The translations under genes and the position numbers were made by a program. Under the pieces are notes generated by a model. It was not told the DNA's origin, did no database searches, and saw nothing but the letters and a program-made list of their open reading frames with translations. From Ricinus communis (Eukaryota > Streptophyta > Magnoliopsida > Malpighiales > Euphorbiaceae), in contig NC_063258.1 of NCBI RefSeq assembly GCF_019578655.1, positions 21,394,802 to 21,458,801 on the forward strand: a stretch of 64,000 nt of DNA, in the 5' to 3' direction. Shown in pieces: positions 11,504 through 22,147 of the stretch. Position 1 is the stretch's first letter; the number at the start of each line of letters is the position of its first letter.

Positions 11504-12156
11504 TAAGTTTGCTCAATGGATGCTCCAACACTACTTGAAACTTGTTCTTTTGACATTGCGCAAAACCTGTAAAACAAGTTAGTATAGCCCCACAAAAACA
11601 CTCGTTCATGTGCTTTTCTCAATTAATGTGTCACACCGCTCGTGTTTCACTCAAAGTTTTGGCTTTTCTCGATGCTAGTCTTACCACTATTGCCTTTTAC
11701 CTCTCTTGCTTTTGCTTTAGGTTTTTAGATGAACTAATCACCTAAACAAACCAAATCAGATTATGGCAATTCAATGGAGTGAAAAAAAAAAGGTTGGTCT
11801 AGATCAAGTTGTTAGGTAAGGACAAATGTAAAGTAGCTAGACACAAGAAAGTAATAAAATAAAATAATAGAATAGGACTTCTATGTCGTCCAAACTTTCT
11901 TTTTTTTTGATCTTTTGATTCTTTTTTTTAATGATAATAACATAAGTGAAAAGAAATTATGAATAACACAATTTTTTTTTTTAGCAAGGGACAACGAAGT
12001 TTTACTTTATGAGCACAAAGGTGTAAACTTTGAAAAGAAAGAGTACTTAGAAGGAAAAAATTGAAACAAGAAGAATTCGGCACAAAAAAATAAAGAAGAT
12101 GAGAAACTTTAATAACACACAAAACACAAAGATAAGCAAACCTCAACTTGAAGCAA
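11504..12156 (-). pseudogene. Gag N-terminus and leader of element C
   Basis: On the minus strand a short gag start is readable from an ATG near 11554 (MSKEQVSSSVGAS) and is cut at 11504 by element A'. Upstream of it lies the leader with a GTGAAACACGAG motif (11650-11639) and poly-A/T runs. No other gag or pol of this element is in view. Confidence 0.65.
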
Positions 12157-12168
12157 GCTCTGATACCA
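12157..12168 (-). other. Primer binding site of element C
   Basis: TGGTATCAGAGC on the minus strand, two bases from the LTR end at 12171. It is an exact iMet-type site. Confidence 0.9.
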
Positions 12169-12400
12169 AATGATAGGAAATCATCATCTTAGCAACCACA
12201 CATCCCAATAACTAATGAGTTATGATCCATATGGAATGCAAGAAAACACCCTTCAATCAAGATGATTCCAAAACCCAAGGATCTCCTCAAGTGAAGTTAG
12301 GAAAAACTAGTTCCAACAATGAAACTAGCACTTGAATTCAACTCCAAAAGCCACAAACCAAGTATGATTTGATAAGTTATGAATCAAACACAAGATTTTG

Positions 12401-13269
12401 TGATGTAATAAAGACAAGAATTACAAATGATCCTTTAAGCTTTTAAGGAGGTCCAATGACAAGATCCAAGTCCAAAAGGATGCAAGAAGCTTTGTTGGGC
12501 TTAATTAAAGACATTTGGAGTGTTAAAAAACAACAAGGCTCAGCCCAAGATTTAGGATTGCAAAAAGGATCCAAAATCATCAATTTAGTGCAATAAGTTT
12601 GGGCTAAACTCATAGATCCAATAAGATTCATTTGAAGCCTTTTATTGCCATTTTTATTAGGTTTTTCTTAAGTTATGGTGTGATTAGTTGTCTTTTAGAG
12701 TTACAAAATGGATGCACATAATTAGTCATAATTTGGAGTTACAAAATGGATGCACATAATTAGTTGTCATTTGGGTTACAAAATGAGTGACATCAATGTA
12801 AAAACAACCACTTTTAATAAGTTTTAAGAGGAATTAAAGGAAAAAACGTGGGGAAGCTCAAAAGACATCCCTTTAGGTTTCTTTGTCTTGTTTTGGCTAT
12901 AAATATCAAAGCCAAATCCATTTGTAAACATAGAATTTTGAATGATAATCTTTGTTTGCTCTTTGTGAGTGTTTTTGCTTAAGTTCTTGCATGAACTTTG
13001 AACTTATCAAACTATTTTTAGTTTGTAGCGTTCTCTAACCAAAATCTCATGTTTGATTCATAACTTATCAAATCATACTTGGTTTGTGGCGTTTGGAGTT
13101 GAATTCAAGTGCTAGTTTCACTGTTGGAACTAGTTTTTCCTAACTTCACTTGAGGAGATCCTTGGGTTTTGGAATCATCTTGATTGGAGGGTGTTTTCTT
13201 GCATTCCATATGTATCATAACTCATTAGTTAGTGGGGTGTGTGGTTGCTAAGATGATGATTTCCTATCA
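12401..13269 (+). repeat. 5' LTR of element D (869 bp)
   Basis: It starts TGATGTAATAAAG, ends GATGATTTCCTATCA and is followed by a primer site. It includes part of the pol tail coding sequence (ending about 12596) and a TATA box (GGCTATAAATATC near 12896). Two short internal near-repeats of GTTACAAAATGGATGCACAT lie around 12700-12750. Confidence 0.88.
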
Positions 13270-13271
13270 TT

Positions 13272-13283
13272 TGGTATCAGAGC
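13272..13283 (+). other. Primer binding site of element D
   Basis: TGGTATCAGAGC two bases after the LTR end; an exact iMet-type site. The leader that follows (to about 13465) matches the leader of element C. Confidence 0.9.
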
Positions 13284-13465
13284 TTGCTTTAAGTTGAGGT
13301 TTGCTTATCTTTGTGTTTTGTGTGTTATTAAAGTTTCTCATCTTTTTTATTTTTTTTGTGCCGAATACTTCTTGTTTCAATTTTTTCCTTCTAAGTACTC
13401 TTTATTTTCAAAGTTTACACCTTTGTGTTCATAAATTTGGCCTTACCTAACAACTTGATCTAGAT

Positions 13466-14329
13466 CATTAGTTATTGGGGTGTGTGGTTGCTAAGATGAT
13501 TTCCTATCAGAAGGCTATGCTACGGTTGGAGATTCATCCTAGGTCCTGATGAAATCAAGGCTGATCCTTTACCACCAAGCAAGCCATGAATGGATCCATT
13601 GAAGTATGAGGGTCCAATCACAAGAGCTAGAAGCAAGAGATTCAAGGCTGCCTTGTGTTCTTTCATGGTCCACGTGATAGATAGATGCATTCAAGAAACA
13701 AGGATAGCGAGTTGGACTTAGAAGATCAAGATTCAACTTTGATTAATTGTATTTCATTCATGGATTAAAGCCCAACGTAAAGACATGAAGATCAACTCGA
13801 TTTATGTTGAATTCAAGCCCAAACGTAAAGCCAAGTCCAAGGTTGAATATTCAAAATCAAAATCAATGTCAAACTAGGAGTTTTCTTTTAACAAGTCCAA
13901 GTTAAAATAGGAGTTTTCTTTTCTTTTAATTCATAGTTTTATTTATTTAGGAATCTTGGCCACATATCCTAGTCATTCTAGGATTAGGATTAATATGTTT
14001 TAAACTCTATAAATAGAGCTATGTAATTCGGCAAATATATAATCTTTGATTGAATAGAAAACCTTATTTTTGCTTAAAGAGTTTTTACTTAAAGAGTTTC
14101 TTTAAGTGTTCTTGAGATTAAAGCTTATTGTTTAGGTTTTGATTTCACTTCTACCTTAATTTAATTCTATTAACTTGTTAGTTTCTAGAATTAATTAAGT
14201 TCATCTCATTATAGCTATTGATCTTATTTCTTTATAAATAAGGGTAATAGTTCCGCTAACATCTTTTGGCAAACCTTATAAGTATCGATCTTGGCATGTA
14301 ATCTTCTCTTCCATAGAAGGTTTACATCA
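13466..14329 (+). repeat. LTR2 tail fragment and a foreign LTR (LTR3) inside element D
   Basis: 13466-13509 repeats the last 44 bp of LTR2 (ending CCTATCA) and joins the leader directly. 13510-13546 is short filler. 13547-14329 (783 bp) is an LTR of another subfamily: it starts TGATGAAATC, ends GGTTTACATCA, and has CTCTATAAATAGAG as promoter core (about 14007). Its first part encodes a pol tail (GPITRARSKRFKAAL). The flanks GGTCC and TATTA do not match, so this is a recombinant or deletion product rather than a clean insertion. The left end of LTR3 is uncertain. Confidence 0.7.
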
Positions 14330-15392
14330 TATTACCTAGGTCAAGGGGAGGGAAAGATTCTATTTTGTTGTTGTTGACAGGTTTAGCAAAATGGCACATT
14401 TCATTCCATGCCACAAGACAGACGATGCAACTCATATTACGGGGTTATTCTTCAAAGAAATTGTAAGATTACATGGGGTTCCAAGGATAATTGTCAGTGA
14501 TAGAGATGTCAAGTTCCTTATCCACTTTTGGAAGACACTTTGGAGCAAGTTGGGAAAAAAGCTTCTATTCTCAACAACTTGTCATCCACAAACGGATGGA
14601 CAAACGGAGGTGGTTAATAAGACTCTCTCACAACTATTGAGGGCAATAATTCAAAGAAATTTGAAGAATTGGGAAGAATGTTTGCCACATGTTGAGTTTG
14701 CATACAATAGGAGTATTCATGGTACAACAAATTGTTCACCTTTTGAGATTGTATATGGGTTCAATCCATTAACTCCAATGGATTTACTGCCATTACCCAT
14801 TGATAAGGCTAATTTTGAAGGCAAGCAAAAAGTTGAATTTGTTAAAAGCTTACATGAGAAGGTGCGTGCTCAAATAGAGAAAAGAAATCAACAATATCAA
14901 AAGCAACACAATAAAGGGAGAAAGAAAGTTATATTTGAACCTGGTGACTGGGTTTGGGTACATTTGAGAAAGGAAAGATTTTCAAGCCAAAGGAAGTCTA
15001 AATTAATGCCAAGAGGGGATGGGCCATTCCAAGTCCTTGAAAGAATTAATGACAATGCCTACAAGATAGATTTGCCAAGTGAGTATGGCAATGTGAGTGC
15101 TTCTTTTAATGTTGCTGATCTTTCTTTATTTAATGTAGGTGATGAAGTTGAGAATGAGGCTGATTCGAGGACAAATCCTTACGAGGAGAGAGAGAATGAT
15201 GCAATAAAGACAAGAATTACGAATGATCCTTTAAGATTTCAAGGAGGTCCAATGACAAGATCCAAGTCCAAAAGGATGCAAGAAGCTTTGTTGGGCTTAA
15301 TTAAAGACATTTGGAGTGTTAAAAAACAACAAGGCTCAGCCCAAGATTTAGGATTGCAAAAAGGATCCAAAATCATCAATTTAGTGCAATAA
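14330..15392 (+). CDS. Integrase C-terminal two thirds and pol tail of element D
   Basis: Open frame of 333 codons from Met 14391, with homology starting at 14332 (LPRSRGGKDSIF). It carries the second catalytic Asp (VSDRDVKF) and the Glu ([10 protein letters not shown]), the FEPGDWVWV block, GPFQVLERINDNAYK (GPF motif) and SASFNVADLSLF. The tail GGPMTRSKSKRMQEAL lies inside the 3' LTR, with the stop at 15390-15392. The first catalytic Asp and the zinc-binding domain were lost at the LTR3 junction, so it cannot act alone. Confidence 0.85.
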
Positions 15393-16068
15393 GTTTGGGC
15401 TGAACTCATAGGTCCAATAAGATTCATTTGAAGCCTTTTTATTGTCATTTTTATTAGGTTTTTCTTAAGTTATGGTGTGATTAGTTATCTTTTAGAGTTA
15501 TAAAATGGATGCACATAATTAGTCATAATTTGGAGTTACAAAATGGATGAACATAATTAGTTGTCATTTGGGAGTTACAAAATGAGTGACAGCAATGTAA
15601 AAACAGCCACTTTTAATAAGTTTTAAGGGGAATTAAAGGGAAAAACGTGGGGAAGCTCAAAAGACATCCATTTAGGTTTCTTTGTCTTGTTTTGGCTATA
15701 AATATCAAAGCCAAATCCATTTATAACATAGAATTGATGAATGATAATCTTTGTTTGCTCTTTGTGAGTGTTTTTGCTTAAGTTCTTGCATGAACTTTGA
15801 ACTTATCAAACTATTTTTAGTTTGTGGCGTTCTCTAACCAAAATCTCGTGTTTGATTCATAACTTATCAAATCATACTTGGTTTGTGGCGTTTGGAGTTG
15901 AATTCAAGTACTAGCTTCATTGTTGGAACTAGTTTTTCCTAACTTCACTTGAGGAGATCCTTGGGTTTTGGAATCATCTTGATTGGAGGGTGTTTTCTTG
16001 CGTTCCATATATATCATGACTCATTAGTTATTGGGGTGTGTGTTTGCTAAGATGATGATTTCCTATCA
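15197..16068 (+). repeat. 3' LTR of element D (872 bp)
   Basis: It follows a purine tract (GAGGAGAGAGAGAA) and starts TGATGCAATAAAG. It ends TTTCCTATCA at 16068, followed by TTTTG, the copy of the target duplication. It overlaps the last 196 bases of the pol frame. TATA box near 15700. Confidence 0.9.
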
Positions 16069-16715
16069 TTTTGGTTAGAGAACGCCACAAACTAAAAATA
16101 GTTTGATAAGTTCAAAGTTCATGCAAGAACTTAAGCAAAAACACTCACAAAGAGCAAATAAAGATTATCATTCAAAATTCTATGTTGACAAATGGATTTG
16201 GCTTTAATATTTATAGCCAAAACAAGACAAAGAAATCTAAATGGATGTCTTTTGAGCTTCCCCACGTTTTTCCCTTTAATTCCCCTTAAAATTTATTAAA
16301 AGTGGTTGTTTTTACATTGATGTCACTCATTTTGTAACTCCCAAATGACAACTAGTTATGTGCATCCATTTTGTGACTCCAAATTATGACTAATTATGTG
16401 CATCCATTTTGTAACTCTAAAAGACAACTAATCACACCATAACTTAAGAAAAACCTAATAAAAATGACAATAAAAAGGCTTCAAATGAATCTTATTGGAC
16501 CTATGAGTTCAGCCCAAACTTATTGCACTAAATTGATGATTTTGGATCCTTTTTGCAATCCTAAATCTTGGGCTGAGCCTTGTTGTGTTTGAACACTCCA
16601 TATATCTTTAATTAAGCCCAACAAAGCTTCTTGCATCCTTTTGGACTTGGATCTTGTCATTGGACCTCCTTGAAAGCTTAAAGGATCATTTGTAATTCTT
16701 GTCTTTATTGTATCA

Positions 16716-17587
16716 AAATGTATCTGCCTTTAAAAAAAAAAGAAGCAATGAAGTATTTATTTTTATTAGTTATGTTCAGAATTAGTATTTTTCTTTTTAT
16801 ATTGGAAAATATGCATATAGCCAGAAATAAAGAACATTTTAAATTCATTCATCTTTCTCTTTAATGATTCCAGCATCATCAGAACTTACATAGTCATATG
16901 CATCATACTTTTAGATTTATACATAAAAAATAAGCAAATTCTTTGTATGGTCATTCCAATTCAGTGCATGGGGCTTATAGCTTAGGGTTATCTTCCAAAA
17001 AATGCCCGAGTAAGAATTAGCTAGCTAGCTAGCTATCTTTATAAATAACTGTCTAAGAAGAAATTTATTAAAGAAAGGAAGATCATCATGTTTATGATTG
17101 ATAGTGGCAAGGCATATCTTTTGTTTAAGGTGTAAAAAGAGACCTATCATAAAGAAAAGTGGACTAGTTGTGACTGATACAAGATAAGGACTTATACCTA
17201 CACATTTCAAATCTTTTGGCTTAACATTATTATAATTTTAGCTTCTTTTATTAGACCTCTTTTCAATCACAGCTAATATATTATTATTATTATTACTAGT
17301 TACAGAAATTGGAATATGGAACCTATTGAGGGAGTTCTATAGAATTCAGATTAAGGTCTCAGGATAAATTTAAAATTTTATATCCATTGCCAAATGAAGT
17401 TTGCGCGTCTATTATTATTTTTGACGTTGTTGTTTGTTTTTGTGGATATAATTTTTCTTTCTCTTTTCATGAGTGCTATGTAAACCAATCTTCAGATAAG
17501 AATATAATGTGTAAGCCATGTTTGAGCATATAAACTCTAATAATGTTTTTGAAAGAATTTAACTCTAGAATTTATGCTAACCCTATT
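16716..17587. other. Unassigned AT-rich DNA between elements C and H
   Basis: No coding or repeat signature was recognised. It contains a short AGCT tandem run (about 17018-17033) and A/T-rich stretches. It is probably the older host or repeat DNA into which C and H inserted. Confidence 0.5.
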
Positions 17588-18448
17588 TGATACGAACTTG
17601 AACCGGATACGTTCAAACACCAAGATGAGCAATGATGAGAAACTCAAACTGATAAACGCTCTCCCTATTTAAGAGGAAGCACCCTTACTAATAAGTTCGA
17701 ATTGTCGCCCCAAGATTTAACTTGAAAGTTTGCAATTGATTATGGAACTAACAAACTTAGCAATAGAACTACTAAGCCCTTTAGTTTTAAATAGATGAAG
17801 AATGTTCAAATAACTCGAGAAACTAATAAAAAGTTAATTGATTGATCAAACATATAGATGTGAAACTAAACTAAACAAGTTAATTTAATCTCAAGAAATT
17901 CAAGAGTTAACAACTCAAGGAAAATAAACTTCATTCAAAAATGATATATTGATCTTATCCCTTTGGCCGAAATACATAGCTCTATTTGTAGGGTTTTGAA
18001 ATGATTCTAACCCTAAAAAGGACTAAGAGATAAGGAATAAAAATCAAACCCTAAAAGACTCTTAATATGAGGCTAATCTTATCCTTATAAGGAAGGATAA
18101 GACAAAGAGTAATCTAACCCTAATTAAAATCCTAAATTCATGGGAGAAAGTTCTCTTTATCCAATACTTCCAAAAATAAAGGAAATTAACTAAAAATAGG
18201 TCCACTACGAATTTATCTTGAAAAATTCGAAGCTCTTTTTGCAGGTTCTAGCAGCTCATAAATTGTAAGGCGTGGTCACGCCTTATTGACACTGATCTTC
18301 TGCCCCCATTTTGCGTAGCTCACAGGTTGTAAGGCGTGGACACGCCTTATTAAAGATGAGCTTCTGCCTCAATTTTCATTAATAGCAATTACTGTCACTA
18401 TCTTCAAGGCATTGTTATCATCATCAAAAGCACCATCATTAGCCATCT
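17588..18448 (-). repeat. 3' LTR of element H, distal piece
   Basis: On the minus strand it ends TTCGTATCA-like at 17588 (read as TGATACGAAC on +). It aligns with the E-family LTR for most of its length and continues at 25313-25437 after element 5. About 80 bp longer than the E LTRs; it carries two 20-bp palindromes (18266-18285, 18330-18349) within a duplicated segment that E lacks. The promoter core is degraded (CTACAAATAGAG instead of CTATAAATAGAG, near 17977). Confidence 0.82.
18266..18349. repeat. Paired palindromes in the H LTR
   Basis: TAAGGCGTGGTCACGCCTTA at 18266-18285 and TAAGGCGTGGACACGCCTTA at 18330-18349. Each is a 9-bp perfect inverted repeat around a 2-base centre. They lie 64 bp apart in a partly duplicated context (GCTCA...TTG before, CTTCTGCC after). 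They sit upstream of the degraded TATA region in the U3 part, so a regulatory role is plausible but unproven. Confidence 0.7.
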
Positions 18449-19384
18449 TGATAAAAATCACCAATTTAGCAACCATACACCCCATTAGCTAAAGAGTTAT
18501 GATACATATGGAATGCAAATTAACACCCTCCAATAGTTTGAAACAGCCCTAGATCTTTCAAGCTTGAAGGCAGATTAACTATTCCAATCACTTTATCAAT
18601 TGAATGGTGATAAAATAATTAGAACAGCACTTTGATTTTCTCAACACGCCACAAACAAGAAAGTTTGATAAGTAAAGAATGAAAAACAAAGATTTTGGAT
18701 TTTGAACGCCACAAGCAGAATAGCTTGATAAGTTCTATAGTTCATACAAGAACTAAAAACAAAATGCTCATGAGTGCTCAAAATAACTTTTGTATATATC
18801 AATGGTGTCTTTTTACAAAGGATTCAAGCCTTCTTTATATAGGCAAAGGCTGAGAACAAAGAAGGTCATTAGCTAACACATATGTAACTCCTAAATTAAA
18901 TGACAACTCCATAACCCCTAAAAAACAGCCCACTACTTTGCCTTAATAAAGGAGTACATTTTTTTTTTAACCATTAAAGCTTATTTGTCCTTTGTCCTTT
19001 GTTATGCATCTTAATAAGATTAAAACCTAATTTTAACAAAACAAAAATATTCTTGGCCCATTGAACTTTTAACCTCCAAACTTATTCCATTAGGCTTTTT
19101 ATTTTTCAAGTTGATTCCATTGGGCTTTTATTCATCAACCTAGACTTTGGCTTGCTTGAAGTATGTTGAACCGCTTTAACTCTTCTTGCTTCCATGAAAT
19201 TGGCTTGTTCAAGTCATGCATATTTTGTTTACACCAAATCTGATCTATGAAGGAGATTAAGGCCTCTTTCATCTTTTTAGTCCTAGCACGTGTGATTGGA
19301 CCTTTGTACATGGTTAATGGATCCTCGACTTTCTGGTTCATGTCATCATTGGCCAATTGATGATCAGTTTGTAGGTCCTGATCA
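18449..19384 (-). repeat. 3' LTR of element 5 (936 bp)
   Basis: On the minus strand it starts TGATCAGGACC (19384) after the purine tract AAAGGAGGAA and ends GGTGATTTTTATCA (18449). It contains the last 250 bases of pol. A TATA box (CTATATAAAG on the minus strand, about 18834-18843) marks the promoter. Confidence 0.9.
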
Positions 19385-21111
19385 TTCCTCCTTTCCTCAA
19401 AAGGATTCGCCCTCGAATCTGCTCCTTCATCACCTACATCAAAAAAAGACAAATCAGAGACATTGAAAGTTACACTAACATTACCATACTCACTTGGTAA
19501 TTCTAGCTTATATACATTGTCATTGATTCTTTGAAGGATTCGAAAAGGACCATCCCCTCTTGGCATTAGTTTAGACTTCCTTTGACTAGGGAATCTTTCC
19601 TTCCTGAAATGTACCCAAATCCAATCTCCAGGCTCAAAGATAACCTTCTTACGATTCTTGTTGTGGTACATTTCATATTGGAGTGTTTTCTTTTCAATTT
19701 GAGTTCGCACCCTTTCATGTAAGGCTTTGACAAACTCAGCCTTTTGATTGCCATCCAAGTTAGCTTTCTCAATTGGTAAAGGCAGCAAATCCATAGGAGT
19801 CAATGGATTAAATCCATATACAACTTCAAATGGTGAATGGTTTGTTGTGGCATGTACACTGTGATTGTAAGCAAACTCAACATGAGGCAAACAATCCTCC
19901 AAATTCTTCAAATTTCTTTGAATTATTGCTTTCAAAAGTGTGGAAAGAGTTATGTTGACCACTTCTGTTTGTCCATCAGTTTGTGGATGACAAGTAGTTG
20001 AATATAACAACTTTGCACCCATCTTACCCCAAAGTGTTTTCCAAAAGTAGCTTAGGAACTTCACATCTCTATCACTCACAATTGTCTTTGGAATTCCATG
20101 TAGTCTCACAATTTTGAAGAACAGTCCCACAACATGTGTTGCATCATTAGTTTTGTGGTAAGGAATGAAATGTGCCATCTTGCTAAACCTGTCAACAACA
20201 ACAAATATAGAACCTCTCCCCCCTTTGGACCTAGTTAAACCCAAAACAAAATCCATAAATATATCAACCCAAGGTTCATTAGATATAGGCAAAGGAGTAT
20301 ACAGCCCATGGGGCATGACTTTGGATTTGGCTTGTTTGCAAGTAATGCATTTCTCACATAATCTCTCAACATCTCTTTTCATTTTTGGCCAAGAGAAATT
20401 ATCACTCAACACATCCAATGTTTTTCTAACTCCAAAATGCCCCACTAACCCACCACTGTGTCCCTCCCTTACTAGCAATTCTCTCATTGAACATTGAGGA
20501 ATACATAATTTATTTTCTTTAAAAAGAAAACCTTCATGCTTATAGAACTTATCAACCCCCCCTTTTTCACATGCTCCGTAAACATTAGCAAAACCAAGGT
20601 CAGAGTTATATAAATCTTTAATGTACTCAAAACCTAATAATTTTGCATCAAGTTTAGAAATTAGAGCATACCTTCTGAACGGAGCATCAGCTACCACATT
20701 TTCCTTACCTTGTTTGTACTTGATGATGTAGGGAAATGATTTAATAAATTCCACCCATTTTGCATGTCTTCTACTTAACTTCCCTTGTCCTTTGAGATAT
20801 TTTAGGGACTCATGGTCGGTGTGGATAATGAATTCCTTGTAGCAGAGATAGTGCTGCCATGTTTGCAAGACTCTTACCAACGCATAGAACTCCTTATCAT
20901 ATGTAGGGTAGTTTAAACTTGCTCCACTCAATTTCTCACTAAAGAACGCAATTGGATTGCTTTCTTGCATTAAAACTCCACCGATATCTATGCCACTTGC
21001 ATCACACTCAATTTCAAAAGGTTTAGAAAAGTTAGGAAGGTGTTGAGCTAAGTTTATCTTTAAGCAAGTTAAAAGCCTCATCTTGTTCTTTACTCCACTT
21101 AAATCCCACAT
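19135..21111 (-). CDS. Element 5 pol: RNase H, integrase and C-terminal tail
   Basis: 658 uninterrupted codons. In order: RNase H ([15 protein letters not shown], then [12 protein letters not shown]) in about the first 165 residues; the integrase zinc domain with H-H-C-C (GHSGG...HFGV...CEKCITCK), about 215-265; the core with Asp in WVDIFMDF (about 285), SDRDVKF (about 347) and Glu in QTDGQTEVV (about 382); the [13 protein letters not shown] block; GPFRILQRI; and the tail [15 protein letters not shown]. The final 83 or so codons lie inside the 3' LTR. The first 16 residues are out of frame with RT, because a frameshift separates them near 21070. VADALSRR of siblings is changed to VADAPFRR. 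Confidence 0.9.
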   Translation of the reverse strand: MWDLSGVKNKMRLLTCLKINLAQHLPNFSKPFEIECDASGIDIGGVLMQESNPIAFFSEKLSGASLNYPTYDKEFYALVRVLQTWQHYLCYKEFIIHTDHESLKYLKGQGKLSRRHAKWVEFIKSFPYIIKYKQGKENVVADAPFRRYALISKLDAKLLGFEYIKDLYNSDLGFANVYGACEKGGVDKFYKHEGFLFKENKLCIPQCSMRELLVREGHSGGLVGHFGVRKTLDVLSDNFSWPKMKRDVERLCEKCITCKQAKSKVMPHGLYTPLPISNEPWVDIFMDFVLGLTRSKGGRGSIFVVVDRFSKMAHFIPYHKTNDATHVVGLFFKIVRLHGIPKTIVSDRDVKFLSYFWKTLWGKMGAKLLYSTTCHPQTDGQTEVVNITLSTLLKAIIQRNLKNLEDCLPHVEFAYNHSVHATTNHSPFEVVYGFNPLTPMDLLPLPIEKANLDGNQKAEFVKALHERVRTQIEKKTLQYEMYHNKNRKKVIFEPGDWIWVHFRKERFPSQRKSKLMPRGDGPFRILQRINDNVYKLELPSEYGNVSVTFNVSDLSFFDVGDEGADSRANPFEERRNDQDLQTDHQLANDDMNQKVEDPLTMYKGPITRARTKKMKEALISFIDQIWCKQNMHDLNKPISWKQEELKRFNILQASQSLG

Positions 21112-22147
21112 TCTTTTTAGTGCATTCAGTCAATGGTGCAGCAATTGTAGAAAAATCCTTGATGAATCTCCTATAAAAGCTAGCAAGGCCATGGAAACTT
21201 CTTATATTACTAACATTAGTGGGTTTTGGCCACTCCCTAATTACTTTCACCTTTTCTTGATCAACATGTATTCCTTTGTCATTAACAATATAACCAAGAA
21301 ATGTAATTTCATTAGAGCAAAATGTGCATTTCTTTAGATTAGCATACAACTTTTCCATTCTAAGCACTTCAAAAACAGATTTCAAATGTTGTACATGCTC
21401 ATCTAAACTCTTGCTGTAAATCAAAATATCATCAAAATAGACAATCATAAACTTCCCAATAAAATTTCGCAAAACATGGTTCATACGCCTCATGAAGGTA
21501 CTAGGTGCATTAGTTAAACCAAAAGGCATTACCAACCACTCATATAGACCTTGCTTAGTTTTAAAAGCTGTTTTCCATTCATCACCTTCATGCATTCCTA
21601 TTTGATGATATCCATATTTTAAATTAATTTTTGAAAACACACAAGAACCATGCAATTAATCCAACATATCATCTAGCCTAGGAATAGGATGTCTATACTT
21701 CACTGTGATTTTGTTGATGGCACGACAATCAATGCACATTCTCCAAGTTCCATCCTTTTTAGGCACTAGTAATACAGGAACAGCACATGGGCTCATGCTT
21801 TCTCAAACATACCCTTTCTCCATAAGCTCACACACTTGCTTTTGGATCTCTTTGGTTTCCTCCGGATTGCATCTATATGCAGGTCTATTTGGAATGCTTG
21901 CACCTGGAATGAAGTCAATTTGATGTTCAATACCTTTTATTGGTGGTAAACCATTAGGTACATCTTCTGGAAATAGATCCTCATTTTTCTGTAAAAGTTC
22001 AACAACAACACTAGGCAAATTTTTGGTTACATCGTTAAAAATAATCAAAATATCCTTGCACAAAAGTACAAGTACTTGTTGTCTCATTGTCAAAGCTTCC
22101 TTCACATCACTAATTTTTGCATACACACTCATTTTTCTTTCACTCAA
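21032..22147 (-). pseudogene. Element 5 pol: reverse transcriptase
   Basis: Read in two open blocks, 22147-21803 and 21655-21032, with stop codons in between (after KGYV and before LHGSCVF). Visible motifs: RPAYRCNPEETKEIQ, the [18 protein letters not shown] region, [14 protein letters not shown], the catalytic YFDD in [12 protein letters not shown] (about 21430) and [12 protein letters not shown] before the RNase H linker. Catalytic residues are present, but the frame is broken. Confidence 0.88.

Larger units (their letters stand above)
12401..16068 (+). mobile_element. Element D, internally deleted LTR retrotransposon (LTR2 family)
   Basis: It is bounded by LTRs 12401-13269 and 15197-16068 and flanked by the exact target duplication TTTTG. 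It has a primer site, a short leader, then rearranged DNA, an integrase fragment and a 3' LTR. Gag, protease, RT and RNase H are absent. It inserted, inverted, into an LTR of its own family. The two LTRs differ at several sites, so it is not very recent. Confidence 0.9.
12171..16715 (-). repeat. 5' LTR of element C (LTR2 family), split by element D
   Basis: Two pieces, 12171-12400 (230 bp) and 16074-16715 (642 bp), join to 872 bp, the length of the other LTR2 copies. The ends are TGATACAATAAAG (minus strand, 16715) and GATTTCCTATCA (12171). The break carries the 5-bp duplication TTTTG (12396-12400 and 16069-16073) made by element D. Bases 16716-16720 (AAATG) should be the outer target duplication of element C. 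Confidence 0.88.

Noticed and set aside
17018..17033. AGCT tandem run as a regulatory site
   Set aside because: A short simple repeat in unassigned DNA with no supporting context.
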